From Scleroderma bovista (taxonomy: Eukaryota; Basidiomycota; Agaricomycetes; Boletales; Sclerodermataceae), in contig JAYMGJ010000782.1 in assembly GCA_037178675.1 (NCBI GenBank), forward strand, positions 1-31,737: a DNA stretch of 31,737 bases, in the 5' to 3' direction. The notes under the pieces are model-generated. The model was given only the letters and a program-made list of their open reading frames with translations. It was not told the origin of the DNA and made no database searches. This document shows positions 10,588 through 20,694 of this stretch, piece after piece (position 1 is the stretch's first letter; each line of letters begins with the position of its first letter). A program made the position numbers and the translations under genes.

Positions 10588-13500
10588 TTACTTGGCAAGG
10601 CAAGCTTGGCTTGTGTGTAACTTATGATAGTTTGAGATCTGGCAATCCAACACTGTGATTGGGCAGGAGTCTTGAAATAATTCGACTTTGAATTTGTTGT
10701 CACGATAACCTACAAATGTAAAAAATGTAGGTAAAATACAAAGGTACAAGTGGGAGCTACACAAATTCATGATTCATTGTATAGTACCATTCTTTGTCTG
10801 AAAAATTATTGACATAAAAATCATCATAAAGCTCCAAGCACGTCTCCGACATGACATCATGCCTGGCTGATCCTCCATACCTCGGTATCAACTCCACTGT
10901 GCGAACAATGTCCAACATCGAAATGATGGAGCCCAGTCTGGATATACTACCATCCAGATTGTTGACATACCTGCAATGCAAGCTAAACATGCCAACGTCA
11001 GGTTGATCGGCTGGGGTTCCTGTTAATGCGAAGTGTTGCACATATAAGAGAGGCGTTGATAGCTCCACAGGGAGCGGTGATCCCCTAGGAGAGAGTGCGA
11101 ATACAGCGTGTACCTGAACAACATCTGGAGGATGAGTCTTAGCATGGCCACAATTAGTTCGTGATGAAGACTCACCCAATGTCTTAGAATTAGGTCCAGA
11201 TTGAATGAGCACCACATCGCATTTTCCAAAAGGGTGCTTGTTTGAAGGTGGGAGAGCCTGAACTTGTTGGCTCGGCATCAAGTCACCAGGTCAAAGTCGC
11301 GATTGCAGTTGGATTCTGAATTTGAGCCACCCTTTAAGTAAACGAGCTTGAAAATGAGAGGAGTCATCACAAGTTGTTGTGATATAAGCCTGAAGAAGGG
11401 TGGTGAAGTTGGGAAGAATGTACATGGTAGCAAGGTAATTGGGCAATTTATCTGCGAAGTCCGATTTCACTGTAAGGTGCAATGCAACTGTAGCATCATC
11501 CGATACAAGCCCCTTCAAAAAGTGATTGCAGGCGACCTGTGGACCCTGGAAATGGTTCGTATCTGTGGGAGAAACACACAGGACCCAATCCAAAGTCGGG
11601 TCAATGTGCTGGGGCACATCACCCTCTGCAGACAGGATGTTTGTAAGAGAAATGTTCTTCTCCTGAAGTAGAGCATATAGATTGAATAGATGGCTGGACT
11701 CCTCACGATCAAGTAGTGTTATGATTTGTCAAGTAAATTTGGTCTTTTGGTGATTCATACATGTGAACGGCACCTTGCAATGCATGATCAGCAGGTGCTC
11801 GCTCACATCCGCTGTGTACTGGATGAGGGAGCCTACGTTGTGTATCATGTGACCAAATGATTGCAATAACTCGAGCTTAGGGATCCGGAAATGATCTATT
11901 TCTTTGGACTTCCCCCGTCGTGCACCTGCTTCCAGGATAGTGTGCTTGTGCATGTGGAACTCTGATAATGAGTTCTGCATATCACAGATAGACGATTCTG
12001 TGAATGTGGGAGAGTGAGCTTGATAAATAAAATCAATGAGTGCACAAATAGCATGGATGAAAGGGAGGTCCGCAATGCCTGCTATCGTTGCGATGATGGT
12101 GCACGCGAGATCTTGGTGGTCTCATCCAGTCATTTGCTTCACATGCGACACCTTGAAATGACAGACACCAACACATTTGTGCTGGGTGCTATAACATGTG
12201 TCTAGCTTGTCAGCGCCAACAATTCTTTACACCACTTGAACGGATGGTCAAAGAAGAGCTTGAGAAGGGCATGTAAGATCTCCCCTACGAGGAAAATGGA
12301 AGGATATGAAAATCACCAATCTCGCCAGAAGGGGAGTTGGACACCACTGAGGTGGGCAGCCTTTGCAGTGGCCAGGAACTCTTGAAGTCGCCAAGGGTCC
12401 AGGCCACCTGCACACAGGTCGTATAATTTCTGCAACGTAAATTTTCCTTCACGTGGGGGATAACAAACCCCATCATCAAATTGATCCAGTTGAGTGGTGG
12501 TGACTGGGGAAGCAGATTTAGTGACACAGGCGATCATTTGTTGCTCCAGGAGATCAGTGGTGTATGCGACAAGTGGCGTAAAAGTATATCGACAGCAGTT
12601 GTTGGGATCAGCCATGAATGTGCCTATGGCTGCAGCAACCTTCAGGCCAGAGCAAATAATGTCAATGCAGCGGTGCCACAGGCGGGCCTCCAAAACGGAA
12701 TGAAAATCGGGGTGGGTGAGAAATTCTGGAGTCGGGATGTATCCGATGCATGCCCATGCATGTGATGTAGCCTTCATATGGAGACTTGAATGGATATTGG
12801 CTATGGTAAGGAAAAGTGGATGCATCTCAAGGTCGCCGGTCATCCTAGTAACTGGCGCCTTGTCAGATGCAAGAATAATGGGGACGATCGTCACGCCCTC
12901 TGGTAGTTGATCCTATATAATAGAACGTTAGCGAGCGGCACAGCTAAGCTGGTGATGTACCTGAATTCGGTGCACTTCATCACCAGACATCCATTCGCCA
13001 TATTCCTGCTCATCTCCATCCAAAATGGTGTAAGGGTCGTACTCCATGTGTTGAGAGAATATCGGGTTTCCAAAGATCTCTCGCATGACTTCTAGGGCAT
13101 CACGCCAATAAAGTTGGATTGGATCTCTAGTTTTATAGCCTTCGAAATAAATAGTTGTACAACACCAGTTCAGGCCTTTGGGTATTGCATCCATTTGTGA
13201 CTGTAAAGCTTGCGCTGACCCAAAACTGACTTGTGACCTGGAATTAACCTACAAACAATGTTTCACGTATTACATGGAGGGAAGGGTTGGCACATACCCA
13301 ATCAAGCTTCAAAAACGTATTGATTTGACTCTGTGAAGTTGTCGCACAGAAATTTTCCTAATTCCCATTCATCTCTACTGGAAAACAGGTGATACAGATT
13401 TTCTTGTCTTTGCGGCTTGTATTCATGTTGTTTCATGCATTCGAACATGTTGGAATCATTAAAGCCATAGATGTACCCAGACTTTGGATGAAACCGACCT

Positions 13501-13642
13501 GACCGTGGCTTATCTGAAGACTTCTGTGGGGTATGGAATGCAGAGGGGGTGGGTAAGAATCTTCGGGCACACGCAGAATCTTGTAGGTGGGCGCAGACAG
13601 TGAGAGTTGAAGGAAATATTTTCCGACATATTGGGCATGGAG
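10588..13642 (-). pseudogene. Plavaka-type DNA transposase, decayed
   Basis: Minus strand. The order matches Plavaka (CACTA-like) transposases of mushrooms. First comes an N-terminal C-x2-C...H...C finger (CPICRKIF near 13,610) and a DEWELGKFL block. After an intron at 13,249-13,297 comes a block ending GYKTRDPIQLYWRDALEV and EWMSGDEV. After a second intron at 12,913-12,960 (GTACAT..CTAAC..ATAG) comes the catalytic-core entry TIVPIILASDKAPVTR, then FLTIANI. A downstream core has LVGEILHALLKLFFDHPF, and the C-terminal part has HTILEAGARRGK, KLELLQSF and IQYTADVSE, then LKGLVSDDA and FYVNNFSDKEWYY. Lesions are a frameshift near 13,325, another near 12,220, and TGA stops at 12122-12124, 11729-11731 and 11291-11293. 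The last three are in one frame. A possible extra 3' exon follows an intron at 10,710-10,762. Several family-conserved Arg positions read Cys or His. Not functional; terminal inverted repeats were not found. Confidence 0.85.
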
Positions 13643-13870
13643 TTGAACACCTGTGCAGAGTTTATTGTCTGTTCTAGTAAGACAAAAAGACTTACTGGTC
13701 ATTAGATATTGATTCAATGTTGTCTGAACTCATTGCTTGTTCTTCCTCCATGGTGAGTACTGCAATGACTTCGGAGTGGGGATTGAATCTGCTAAGTCTT
13801 TCAAACTCTGCATCAACTACCTCTAACCCGTCATACTTGCCTCATACAATATCTTCCCCTTTGTGTTATC
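13643..13870. other. Interval between Plavaka relic and spliced gene
   Basis: No confident gene. The upstream part of the Plavaka finger exon (minus strand) appears to start at a 3' splice site near 13,640. Promoter sequence for the plus-strand gene at 13,871 must lie here, but I see no clear TATA box. Confidence 0.4.
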
Positions 13871-14514
13871 ATGGAAGGACATGAGGGTACGTTTCTCTAT
13901 CTGTTGATTACTATCTGTACTGAACTCACCGCATAGTTGATTGTGCGAAGCCTAAGCCACTCTCTCCCCATAAGGCTGTTCATCGTAATAAAGCGTCGCC
14001 ATATCCTGTACATCAGCAGGCCTTTCCTGTGGATTTCAAGTTTTCTGGAATGGCTTTAAAGTCTCTTCATGCCAAAGAGGCAGATGTTGAGTTGGTGGAG
14101 GTATTGTGCCAGCCAATATTATGTTCCACTAACAGATTTCTCAAGACTACCAATGAGTCATTCAAGAATATTTACAAAGGAGTGCCCAAGGATGTCCTTC
14201 GAGAGGCCATCATGGCTCAGTATGCTGAATGTGAGGTCGCCCGTTACCGAGCTCTGTTGTCAACTTGGGAGCTCGAAAGGCACGAGAGATGGAAGCAGTT
14301 CCATTCTCGTTGTCTGACCCATTTCCAAGCGCAGAACAGTGACCGCCAACAGAAGTTGGACCGCTGGCAGAAATGGTGTGCTGGTATTGGCATGGATATA
14401 GACTCAATGGAGCAAGACGTCGTATGGCACATGCTACAAGAACAAACCTCTGCGTTAACCACCATGCAGGAACATTACAAGTGTATCAAGGAGATGTTGG
14501 AATTCGCGGGCTGA
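13871..14514 (+). CDS. Hypothetical 197-residue protein, two exons
   Basis: The model joins 13871-13886 and 13937-14514. The intron 13887-13936 (50 bp) begins GTACGT, contains CTGAAC and ends CATAG. The first exon gives MEGHE, and the junction codon reads Val in frame with the long second exon. The total is 594 nt with an intact frame, which supports a real gene. The protein starts basic and Pro/His-rich. From about residue 50 it is predicted helical and rich in Trp, Glu, Arg and Gln (about 110-190), with a few Cys. There is no signal peptide, membrane segment or known motif. The function is not recognised. It sits between a dead Plavaka gene and another intact spliced gene on the same strand, so it could be host-derived or transposon cargo. 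Base use shows no sign of the decay seen in its neighbour. Confidence 0.65.
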
Positions 14515-15134
14515 GGCGATCGGGGTGACCACGATGGGTGGATGGGTGTGAACCAGGTCCAAACGCGATGATATACACGGTACAACTATGAAGTATTTAT
14601 CTTGTAGGTAGAACAGGTAATATATCAAAAACTAATATGTACTCATATGTCTTGTGAGTTTGACACGTAGGGACTAATATTCTGACAGGAGATTGGGATT
14701 GCTAGGGGTGTGGTGGGCTCGCAGCAGGGAGATCAGGCAATCCTGATGCAGGATTCATATGCTAGTGATCCCGAGGTCTCCAGCAGTATTGATGAGGAAA
14801 CCTTGGATGATCCAGAGGTCTCACTTACAAGGGATCTGGAGATTTCAATCCAGAGAGACAGCTTTGGATCCAGTGAATAGTACGTCATTTCCCCTGCCTT
14901 GAGGCTGCTGCATGGACTAAATGTAATTTGATACAGAGATATGAAGCCGGGAATGTATTTTTGTCACACTTGATAGCAACTATGTACTCTCGTGTACTTG
15001 CACTCAAATGTAACGCTTCTGTATGGGTTATCGATTATCGATTATCGATTGAAATGTGCTGTATTACATGTGGCCAATGCCTTCACCGCCATATAGCCTG
15101 GTAAGTTGTCCACTGGCCCTGACCCTCGTCCGTC
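14515..15134 (+). other. Intergenic region with possible orphan exon and ATCGATT repeats
   Basis: An open stretch at about 14,692-14,880 follows an AG-type 3' splice site (ATTCTGACAG) and encodes an acidic Ser/Asp/Glu-rich peptide ending in TAG. It could be an alternative 3' exon of the upstream gene or the remains of another gene; I could not link it with confidence. Three tandem TATCGAT units occur at about 15,029-15,050. Nothing else is evident. Confidence 0.4.
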
Positions 15135-16526
15135 ATGAGTTCATCCACGGTGAAGCGCAGAGGGAAACAGGTATGAACCCCCATAGTTGACCAAATCTTG
15201 ATATCCTAACTGACTACAGAAAATGAGCAAACCAGGTTCAAAAAGTGGCCTCAACCCATCTCACCTCCCTGACACGACACAGGTCGGTGTGGCCGCAGAA
15301 TTTCCACAGGACCCAGCACAGATTTTATATCCCACACTTACTGTTACTGGGACCGAAACCTACAATGGAGATACATACACCGCGAGCCCCGCCTTCCCCC
15401 ACAAGTCTGAATTTGAGGAATCGTATGTTGGACCCAGCGGCTTTTTTTCTCACTCCCAGATTGTGGAGCCATATACCACCATGGAGACCCAGGCCAGCAG
15501 CTCTACCCTTCCCGTCAAACCTTATGGCCCCCCAGGTTCCAATGTGTTTTCCCGGTGGGGCCATGTGACGGATCTCACCATTGCAACACCCACATCTGAC
15601 CCCTCAATTTCAACACCATCGACTCAAATCCAGCCAACTCATCAGGCTTTGAGCCGCCCCCAACCATATCTGCTCAGTCGAGTTCGGGAGGTATTTGCAT
15701 TCACACCAATATGGAACGATGAGGTGGGATGAGGCACAGCGATGAGGATTGGCGTCATCAGAGTCGGTGTTTTGTCTCACTATCAAAATAATAGCACTAA
15801 CTTTGTATTAGACAGGAACAGGTCCCAGTACTAGTCGCGGCACTGCTCAGCCACAATGCCTGCAAAATGCAGTCACTGCCAACCTCTCTGACCCACTGCC
15901 TACTACCACATCGACAAAAGAAAGTATTACAGCCGACGCGAAAGCAAGGATGTACGAGCAGGTGATCACCGAAGAACTCTTCCCCAATAAAAATCTTTTA
16001 CAACAATTTGCTTGGGATTCACTGCAAAAGGTGTTGGATTCACTATCAGCAAGTAAGGAATTGTTTGAACACATTATCGTAATTATCTGACTTTCCGTAG
16101 GTGAGCACCAATGCTGGAAAAGTGACAAGTTGATAACTGAAGGAATCGTTTCACAACTTGAGGGATTACCGGTTGCCCTGCATAAACCCTTCAAGCGCGC
16201 TGCACGCAACTTCATCATCACAGTGTATTCTCTTGTCCCTGACATCTCCGATCCAACTTTGAACACTGTTGATGGAGTCCATAATTTTTACAAGCGCAAA
16301 GTTGCATCTCTGCTCAAGAATTACAGTTTCTTGTATTTACCAGTAAGTACAGTTGTTTGATGCCATTACACATGCTTAGGGCATAACATAGAATGAATCA
16401 CAAATATTCGGAAACCATGTCTTGCATCTTGCACTTGTGGTCCTCGTTCCCGACCTCATTCACTCACATAGTTCAGTCAAAAGCCCTTGCAAAAGTGGGT
16501 CATCGGACATGTACATTTGCCTGTAA
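15135..16526 (+). CDS. Five-exon gene, possible DUF6532-like protein, 385 residues
   Basis: The model joins 15135-15170, 15220-15723, 15812-16052, 16101-16342 and 16392-16526. Each intron is GT..AG (49, 88, 48 and 49 bp) and all phases agree. The first has a CTAAC branch site and the second CTAACT. The N-terminal half is low-complexity, rich in Ser, Thr, Pro and Gln, and probably disordered. The C-terminal half (about residue 210 on) is helical. Its features (an ARMYEQVITEELFPN block, then a KPFKRAARNFI helix, VASLLKNYSFLYL, and a hydrophobic block after exon 5) resemble the fungal DUF6532 domain. This is recalled family resemblance, not a search. Exon 5 ends only a few tens of bases before minisatellite DNA, and the usual remainder of that domain seems short. 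The true 3' end may have been lost to the repeat. Function unknown. Confidence 0.6.
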
Positions 16527-17310
16527 AGGTGGGACTAGCCGACGCCGGCCGATGCTCGCAAAACTGGGCCAGGCCAATGTTTTCTATTATTGCAAATCTA
16601 GTACAGGCCTGAGGGACATTAATCACTGCAAAACTGGGATGGGCTGATGTTTGATAAAAATTGCAGAACTGGGACTGGTGGGAGCATTGTAAAACTAGGT
16701 CAGGCCTGTTGAACAAAAAAATTGACAAGTGTTGCAAAGCTGGGACTGGCTGATGTTGTAGATACATTGCAAAACTGGGTCAGGCCTGTTGAGAAAAAAG
16801 TTGTCAATTACTGCAAAACTGGGTCAGGCTGACATTGTATATACATTGCAGAACTGGATCAGGCCTGTTAAGAAAAAAAGTTGTCAAGCATTGCAAAACT
16901 GGGTCAGGCTGACATTGCAGAACTGGGTCAGGCCTGTTGAGGAAAAAGTTGTCAAGCATTGCAAAACTGGGCCAGGCTGACATTGCAGAACTGGGTCAGG
17001 CCTGTTGAGGAAAAAGTTGTCAAGCATTGCAAAACTGGGCCAGGCTGACATTGCAGAACTGGGTCAGGCCTGTTGAGGAAAAAGTTGTCAAGCATTGCAA
17101 AACTGGGCCAGGCTGACATTGCAGAACTGGGTCAGGCCTGTTGAGGAAATAGTTGTCAAGCATTGCAAAACTGGGTCAGGCTGACATTGCAGAACTGGGT
17201 CAGGCCTGTTGAGAAACAAAGTTGTCAAGTACTGCAAAACTGGGTCAGGCCTGTTGAGCAAAAAAGTTGTCAACCATTGCAAAACTGGGTCAGACCCAAA
17301 ATTGATACAC
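16480..17310. repeat. Minisatellite with 68-bp period
   Basis: Built from two half-units, TTGCAAAACTGGG(T/C)CAGGC and TTGCAGAACTGGGTCAGGC, separated by alternating spacers. The landmark CTGACATTGC recurs at 16909, 16977, 17045, 17113 and 17181, exactly 68 bp apart. Less regular degenerate units extend left to about 16,480 and right to about 17,300. The period is not a multiple of three and no frame survives, so it is non-coding. The central units are nearly identical, which suggests recent slippage or unequal exchange there, with older units at the edges. Confidence 0.9.
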
Positions 17311-17329
17311 ATTGCAGAATTAAATTACT

Positions 17330-17695
17330 GTGCTGACTACCAAAAATGTGGACCATTGATTAGGCAATATTGTGTACTGTTGGTGTGATAGTGTTGACTA
17401 CCAAAGATGTGCAGCTTGGATTATCTAATGTTGTGTTCTATTGGTGTGGTAGTGCTGATTACCAAAAATGCGGACTATTGATTAGCCAATGTTGTGTAGT
17501 GTTGTTGTTGTAGTGTACTACCAAAAATGTGTAGTATTGATTACCTAATGTTGGGTACTCTTGGTGTGGTAGTGCTGATTACCAAAAATGCGGACTATTG
17601 ATTGGCCAATGTTGTGTAGTGTTGTTGTTGTAGTGTACTACCAAAAATGTGTAGTATTGATTACCTAATGTTGTGTACTCGGGGAAGTGCCAGCA
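17330..17695. repeat. Second minisatellite, 60-bp unit with 120-bp higher order
   Basis: The landmark TACCAAA recurs at 17338, 17399, 17460, 17519, 17580 and 17639, spacing 59-61 bp. The last four units form two nearly identical 120-bp dimers (17460-17579 and 17580 to about 17,695). A and B units differ in the words after the landmark (TGCGGACTATTGATT against TGTGTAGTATTGATT). G/T-rich and non-coding. It follows the 68-bp array almost directly, with no shared unit. Confidence 0.88.
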
Positions 17696-17871
17696 GGCGC
17701 CGGCAACCACCTTGCTTGGAACCACAAGTATCTACAAAACCCGCCGTACATAAACCATCACAAAACATTTATTATACCCGCTACCGCATCCACTCAGCCA
17801 TCATCCTTATCCGCACACCCGCACGACCATCAGTTTGCAGACGTGGCGACGATGAGAGATCTGTGTCATGG

Positions 17872-18837
17872 TCAGCCACAAATGCGGATGAAAGATATGC
17901 GCACGCACGAATCATCACGGGTCTCACGAACGTAGGGATGCACAAAAGCCGCAGGAGCACCACAAAGCAAACCACCCAAAGCCCAGTTGACATTGATGAC
18001 TGCAAACCTTCCAAACATATTTTCGGGACGTCTCCCGGCTCTTGGCACGGAGTCCATATCAACCCACAAACATCCACCATCCGTTAAGCTGCGGTTTGCG
18101 CTCTTGCACGCAAACCTAAATTTGTGCGTTGCAGGGCACGAAATGAAGGCAAAACCACATGTTTTGTATTTGATCAGAGCTTTAACCTCAACAGGAGAGA
18201 AAGAACCGTTGTAAAGTGGAGCACCATTCATCATTGATAGCGCACGAAAGGTGAGTGAAGGGTAACCGCAGAAAATGGACCTGGCAGTGACGAAATTCAT
18301 TACAGCGGTGCAATGGAATTGGAAGATGGGTAAGACTGCACAGTCGGTCGTAGAAACCACGAGATCAATCTTCCTGTGCACTTTAGTGAACAACAAAACG
18401 GTAAAGATCTTGGATGCAGAGTATAACGAGCCGGTACTTTTACTTCTCTTTTGGAGGTGATATCCTCTCTTTTTGAGGAGGTGGGTGAGCTGAAGTTGGC
18501 AACGGCAGGGGACATATATGTCGAGATCAGCCGGAGACCAAGGAGTGGATGCAATTGGCAGCAGGAAGTGCAAAGCAGTAGAGCCGGAGATGACCGCGTC
18601 GCAAGCTTCCAAGATGAAGGCAAGGTCTTCACCGCTGTCAAAAAAATGTGTAGACAGTATATTCATTTTTCGACGCAGGTACCATTGAGCATTCAATGCC
18701 ACGTATCTGCAGCTGTGGGCGAAAGCCACAACGGTTTGTAAATCGCATAGGTCAAACAACGCTTCCACGAATTCCATGTTTAACAGGAGTTTGCGTGCAG
18801 GCGAGTATGGAGGGCAGGGCACCAGGAAGTATGTCAT
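17872..18837 (-). CDS. F-box-like/nucleotidyltransferase-like fungal protein, 321 residues
   Basis: Intact single-exon frame on the minus strand. The N-terminal segment (about residues 13-55) has the Leu-rich helical pattern of an F-box (LLNMEFVEALFDLCDLQTVV). The central part carries ISGSTALHFLLP (about 83-94) followed by ADLDIYVP, a pattern like a nucleotidyltransferase fold (GS...D.D). Then come a VHRKIDLVVS strand and a Phe/Cys-rich C-terminal half ending with LTDGGCLWVDMD and WALGGLLC. I recognise this as a widespread, expanded mushroom family of unknown role; any link to ubiquitin ligases is inference. The start at 18837 was chosen because the F-box-like helix would be cut by the internal Met at 18777. 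It lies divergently to the small gene at 19011, about 170 bp apart, which could share a promoter. Confidence 0.7.
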   Translation of the reverse strand: MTYFLVPCPPYSPARKLLLNMEFVEALFDLCDLQTVVAFAHSCRYVALNAQWYLRRKMNILSTHFFDSGEDLAFILEACDAVISGSTALHFLLPIASTPWSPADLDIYVPCRCQLQLTHLLKKRGYHLQKRSKSTGSLYSASKIFTVLLFTKVHRKIDLVVSTTDCAVLPIFQFHCTAVMNFVTARSIFCGYPSLTFRALSMMNGAPLYNGSFSPVEVKALIKYKTCGFAFISCPATHKFRFACKSANRSLTDGGCLWVDMDSVPRAGRRPENMFGRFAVINVNWALGGLLCGAPAAFVHPYVRETRDDSCVRISFIRICG

Positions 18838-19010
18838 GACACCGGTTGCAGGTAGAGGTTCGTGTCCGCAGCATCCTTCTTATAATACATCCCATACTAA
18901 CCCTCCTAATACCAAAGGGGTAGGCGTTAGGAGTGCAGATCGAACCCTATACAGTCCTGGAACCTTCGTCCTACATTGCCACCTCAACCCTTCACAAGAA
19001 AGTTGCAGCT
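18838..19010. promoter_or_regulatory. Divergent intergenic region
   Basis: A 173-bp interval between the start of the minus-strand F-box-like gene and the preferred ATG of the plus-strand small gene. A TATAATAC word lies at about 18,892. If both genes are real, this is a shared bidirectional promoter. Inference from layout only. Confidence 0.35.
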
Positions 19011-19346
19011 ATGGAAGTCCAGTGTTTCGCAGATTACACTGTGCTTGCATTCTTTCTTACCCACGGAGGATGCAGCAACGCCATTCCTGTGACGGTGACG
19101 TCAGACGACAACCAAAACGTCTACATAAAGTATAAACGATCCCTCTTCCCTTCGAGTGCCGTCATCATGGAAGAATCGGCCTGGGTCAGAGACAGACTTT
19201 ACCGAGTGTACTTTGATAGTAACCACCATCAACACAAACCAGAGACCACATGTTACCTCATTGTTCGTCACTTGCGAGCAGAGAGACCAGTGAGCTTCTG
19301 TCCCGAAGACGATATGCCCGACATCCTAGCTATCTTCGAGGCATGA
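19011..19346 (+). CDS. Small hypothetical protein, 111 residues
   Basis: The frame is open further upstream (possible start at 18933). I prefer the ATG at 19011, because the protein from there looks globular while the upstream part overlaps the presumed promoter. It has alternating hydrophobic strands (VLAFFLTHGG, VYIKYKRSLF, CYLIVRHLRA), a DDDN-type acidic turn and a PEDDMPDILAIFEA C-terminus. No signal peptide or membrane span. Not recognised. The frame is intact and shows no transposon features. No intron is needed. Confidence 0.45.
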   Translation: MEVQCFADYTVLAFFLTHGGCSNAIPVTVTSDDNQNVYIKYKRSLFPSSAVIMEESAWVRDRLYRVYFDSNHHQHKPETTCYLIVRHLRAERPVSFCPEDDMPDILAIFEA

Positions 19347-19696
19347 GTGACTTATTGTCACCGATGCCACACTTACCAATTGCTGTTGACAGACTCTACC
19401 TGAAGTACCCAGTCGAAAACCAAAAGCGTTGAATTAAATGTCACCCTCGTCCGATGGTTGGTGTGTCACAAGGAAAAAAGGAGAAAGAGGATATGAAGGC
19501 TGCACGCTATGTACACGAATGAGGGAGCCTCCCAGGCATTGAGTAGAAAATTGTATAAAAACACCAAAATGTCTCGATTGTGTGCAGTATTCACATAGTA
19601 CAGCCCCCTACAGTGTAATGAATCAGATGCACAAGCCCCCTAAGAAACCTCCTATGCATTAAAGTGAATGAAAGAATCTCCTATAATGAAAGATAT
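19347..19696. other. Intergenic, no gene seen
   Basis: AT-richer sequence without open frames of note. A TATAAAA word occurs near 19,554 and could belong to a promoter for the downstream plus-strand gene. Nothing else recognised. Confidence 0.4.
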
Positions 19697-20694
19697 AAGG
19701 AGGCCATCGAAGACCATTCTCCTTTGATCGTACCACACACCATTATGACGGAAACCGCATCCGCTTCGCTTTTGTCACGAACCTCTGCATCACACTTGTT
19801 AACACCCATCACAAATTGAAGCAATCAGACTTTTACCTTGGAGGAGATCAAGTGTTGCAGAAGGTGGTATGGGTTCACGATGGACGCGCTGACCGGTTGG
19901 CTGTCAAAGGAGATGATGCCAATTATGAAATGGCGTCTCTCAGCGCCATCGTCTGCATAGATCGCAATGACTTTTGGATGACGTCCGATGCTGGTTACCA
20001 GAAGCCTTCCACCGTTTGGAAGGATTTGCTTGATGTCAAGCCATCGTGTGCAGTCTGCGCACCGGACCTGCAACCAGTGAAGGGCAATTACGGAAAAGTT
20101 GTTGAAAACTTGCAACATTTGCAAGCACAAACACAGACGCCGGGATACCAGATGGGCAAGGGGTTTTTTATGGGACCCAAAACTGATGTGATGAGGTTCA
20201 AAATCCGACATGTGTTGTTTGAGGTGAGCGATTGTCCGAGCAATCGATGTCTAAGATACAATGACTTACCAATGACATCGTAGCCGTTGGACGGAGATGA
20301 CAAAGGCTCACCGAGCAGTGCTGAAAATACTATGTTCACTACAGCCAAATGGCCCGTCACACACGAAGAGACCAAGGTTGAGCTTGAACAAATTGCTGCC
20401 ACGCACCGTATTGTACCTGTACCGGCGTACAACGTCAAAGGAGATCTGATCAAACCAGATGCATACCGACGTAGTTTGGAGGATGCCATAGTAGAGTTGC
20501 ATTTTGGATTGACGCATTGGGCCATAGCAGGTAGAAAGGCGGCGCCTGCCAGCGATGTGTTTGTTGGTGATATTGACCTCATTAGAGTCCTCGTCCCTCC
20601 TCGCACTTCCAGCAGCGCGATGGTCAAGAAGCGCGTTGTTCCAATGTATCTGGATCCCAACGTGCCAGTCAGTAAGAAGGTGCGAACGGGCTAA
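19697..20694 (+). CDS. Hypothetical protein upstream of Helitron, two exons, 5' end unclear
   Basis: Exon 1 is open from about 19,700 to 20,223; the intron at 20,224-20,283 (GTGAGC..CATCGTAG, 60 bp) is phase 0; exon 2 runs 20,284-20,694. Exon 1 has no in-frame ATG between the preceding stop (about 19,697) and its core. The N-terminus must therefore come from an upstream exon, or the gene is 5'-truncated. The protein is about 320 residues with no signal peptide. It has CAVC-like Cys pairs near the end of exon 1's second third (PSCAVCAPDL) and a basic C-terminus (KKR, SKKVRTG) that could be a nuclear localisation signal. The function is not recognised. It ends about 245 bp before the Helitron protein start and on the same strand, so Helitron cargo is possible but unproven. 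Confidence 0.5.

Noticed and set aside
15029..15050. Three tandem TATCGAT units as a regulatory element
   Set aside because: Too short to support a function; noted only as a tandem repeat.
16841..17250. Regularly spaced repeats resembling a CRISPR array
   Set aside because: The spacers are themselves repeated, the unit is a 68-bp tandem dimer, and the context is eukaryotic with introns. It is a minisatellite.
17647..18087. 146-codon plus-strand open frame
   Set aside because: Mostly antisense to the F-box-like gene and starting inside a minisatellite; no domain.
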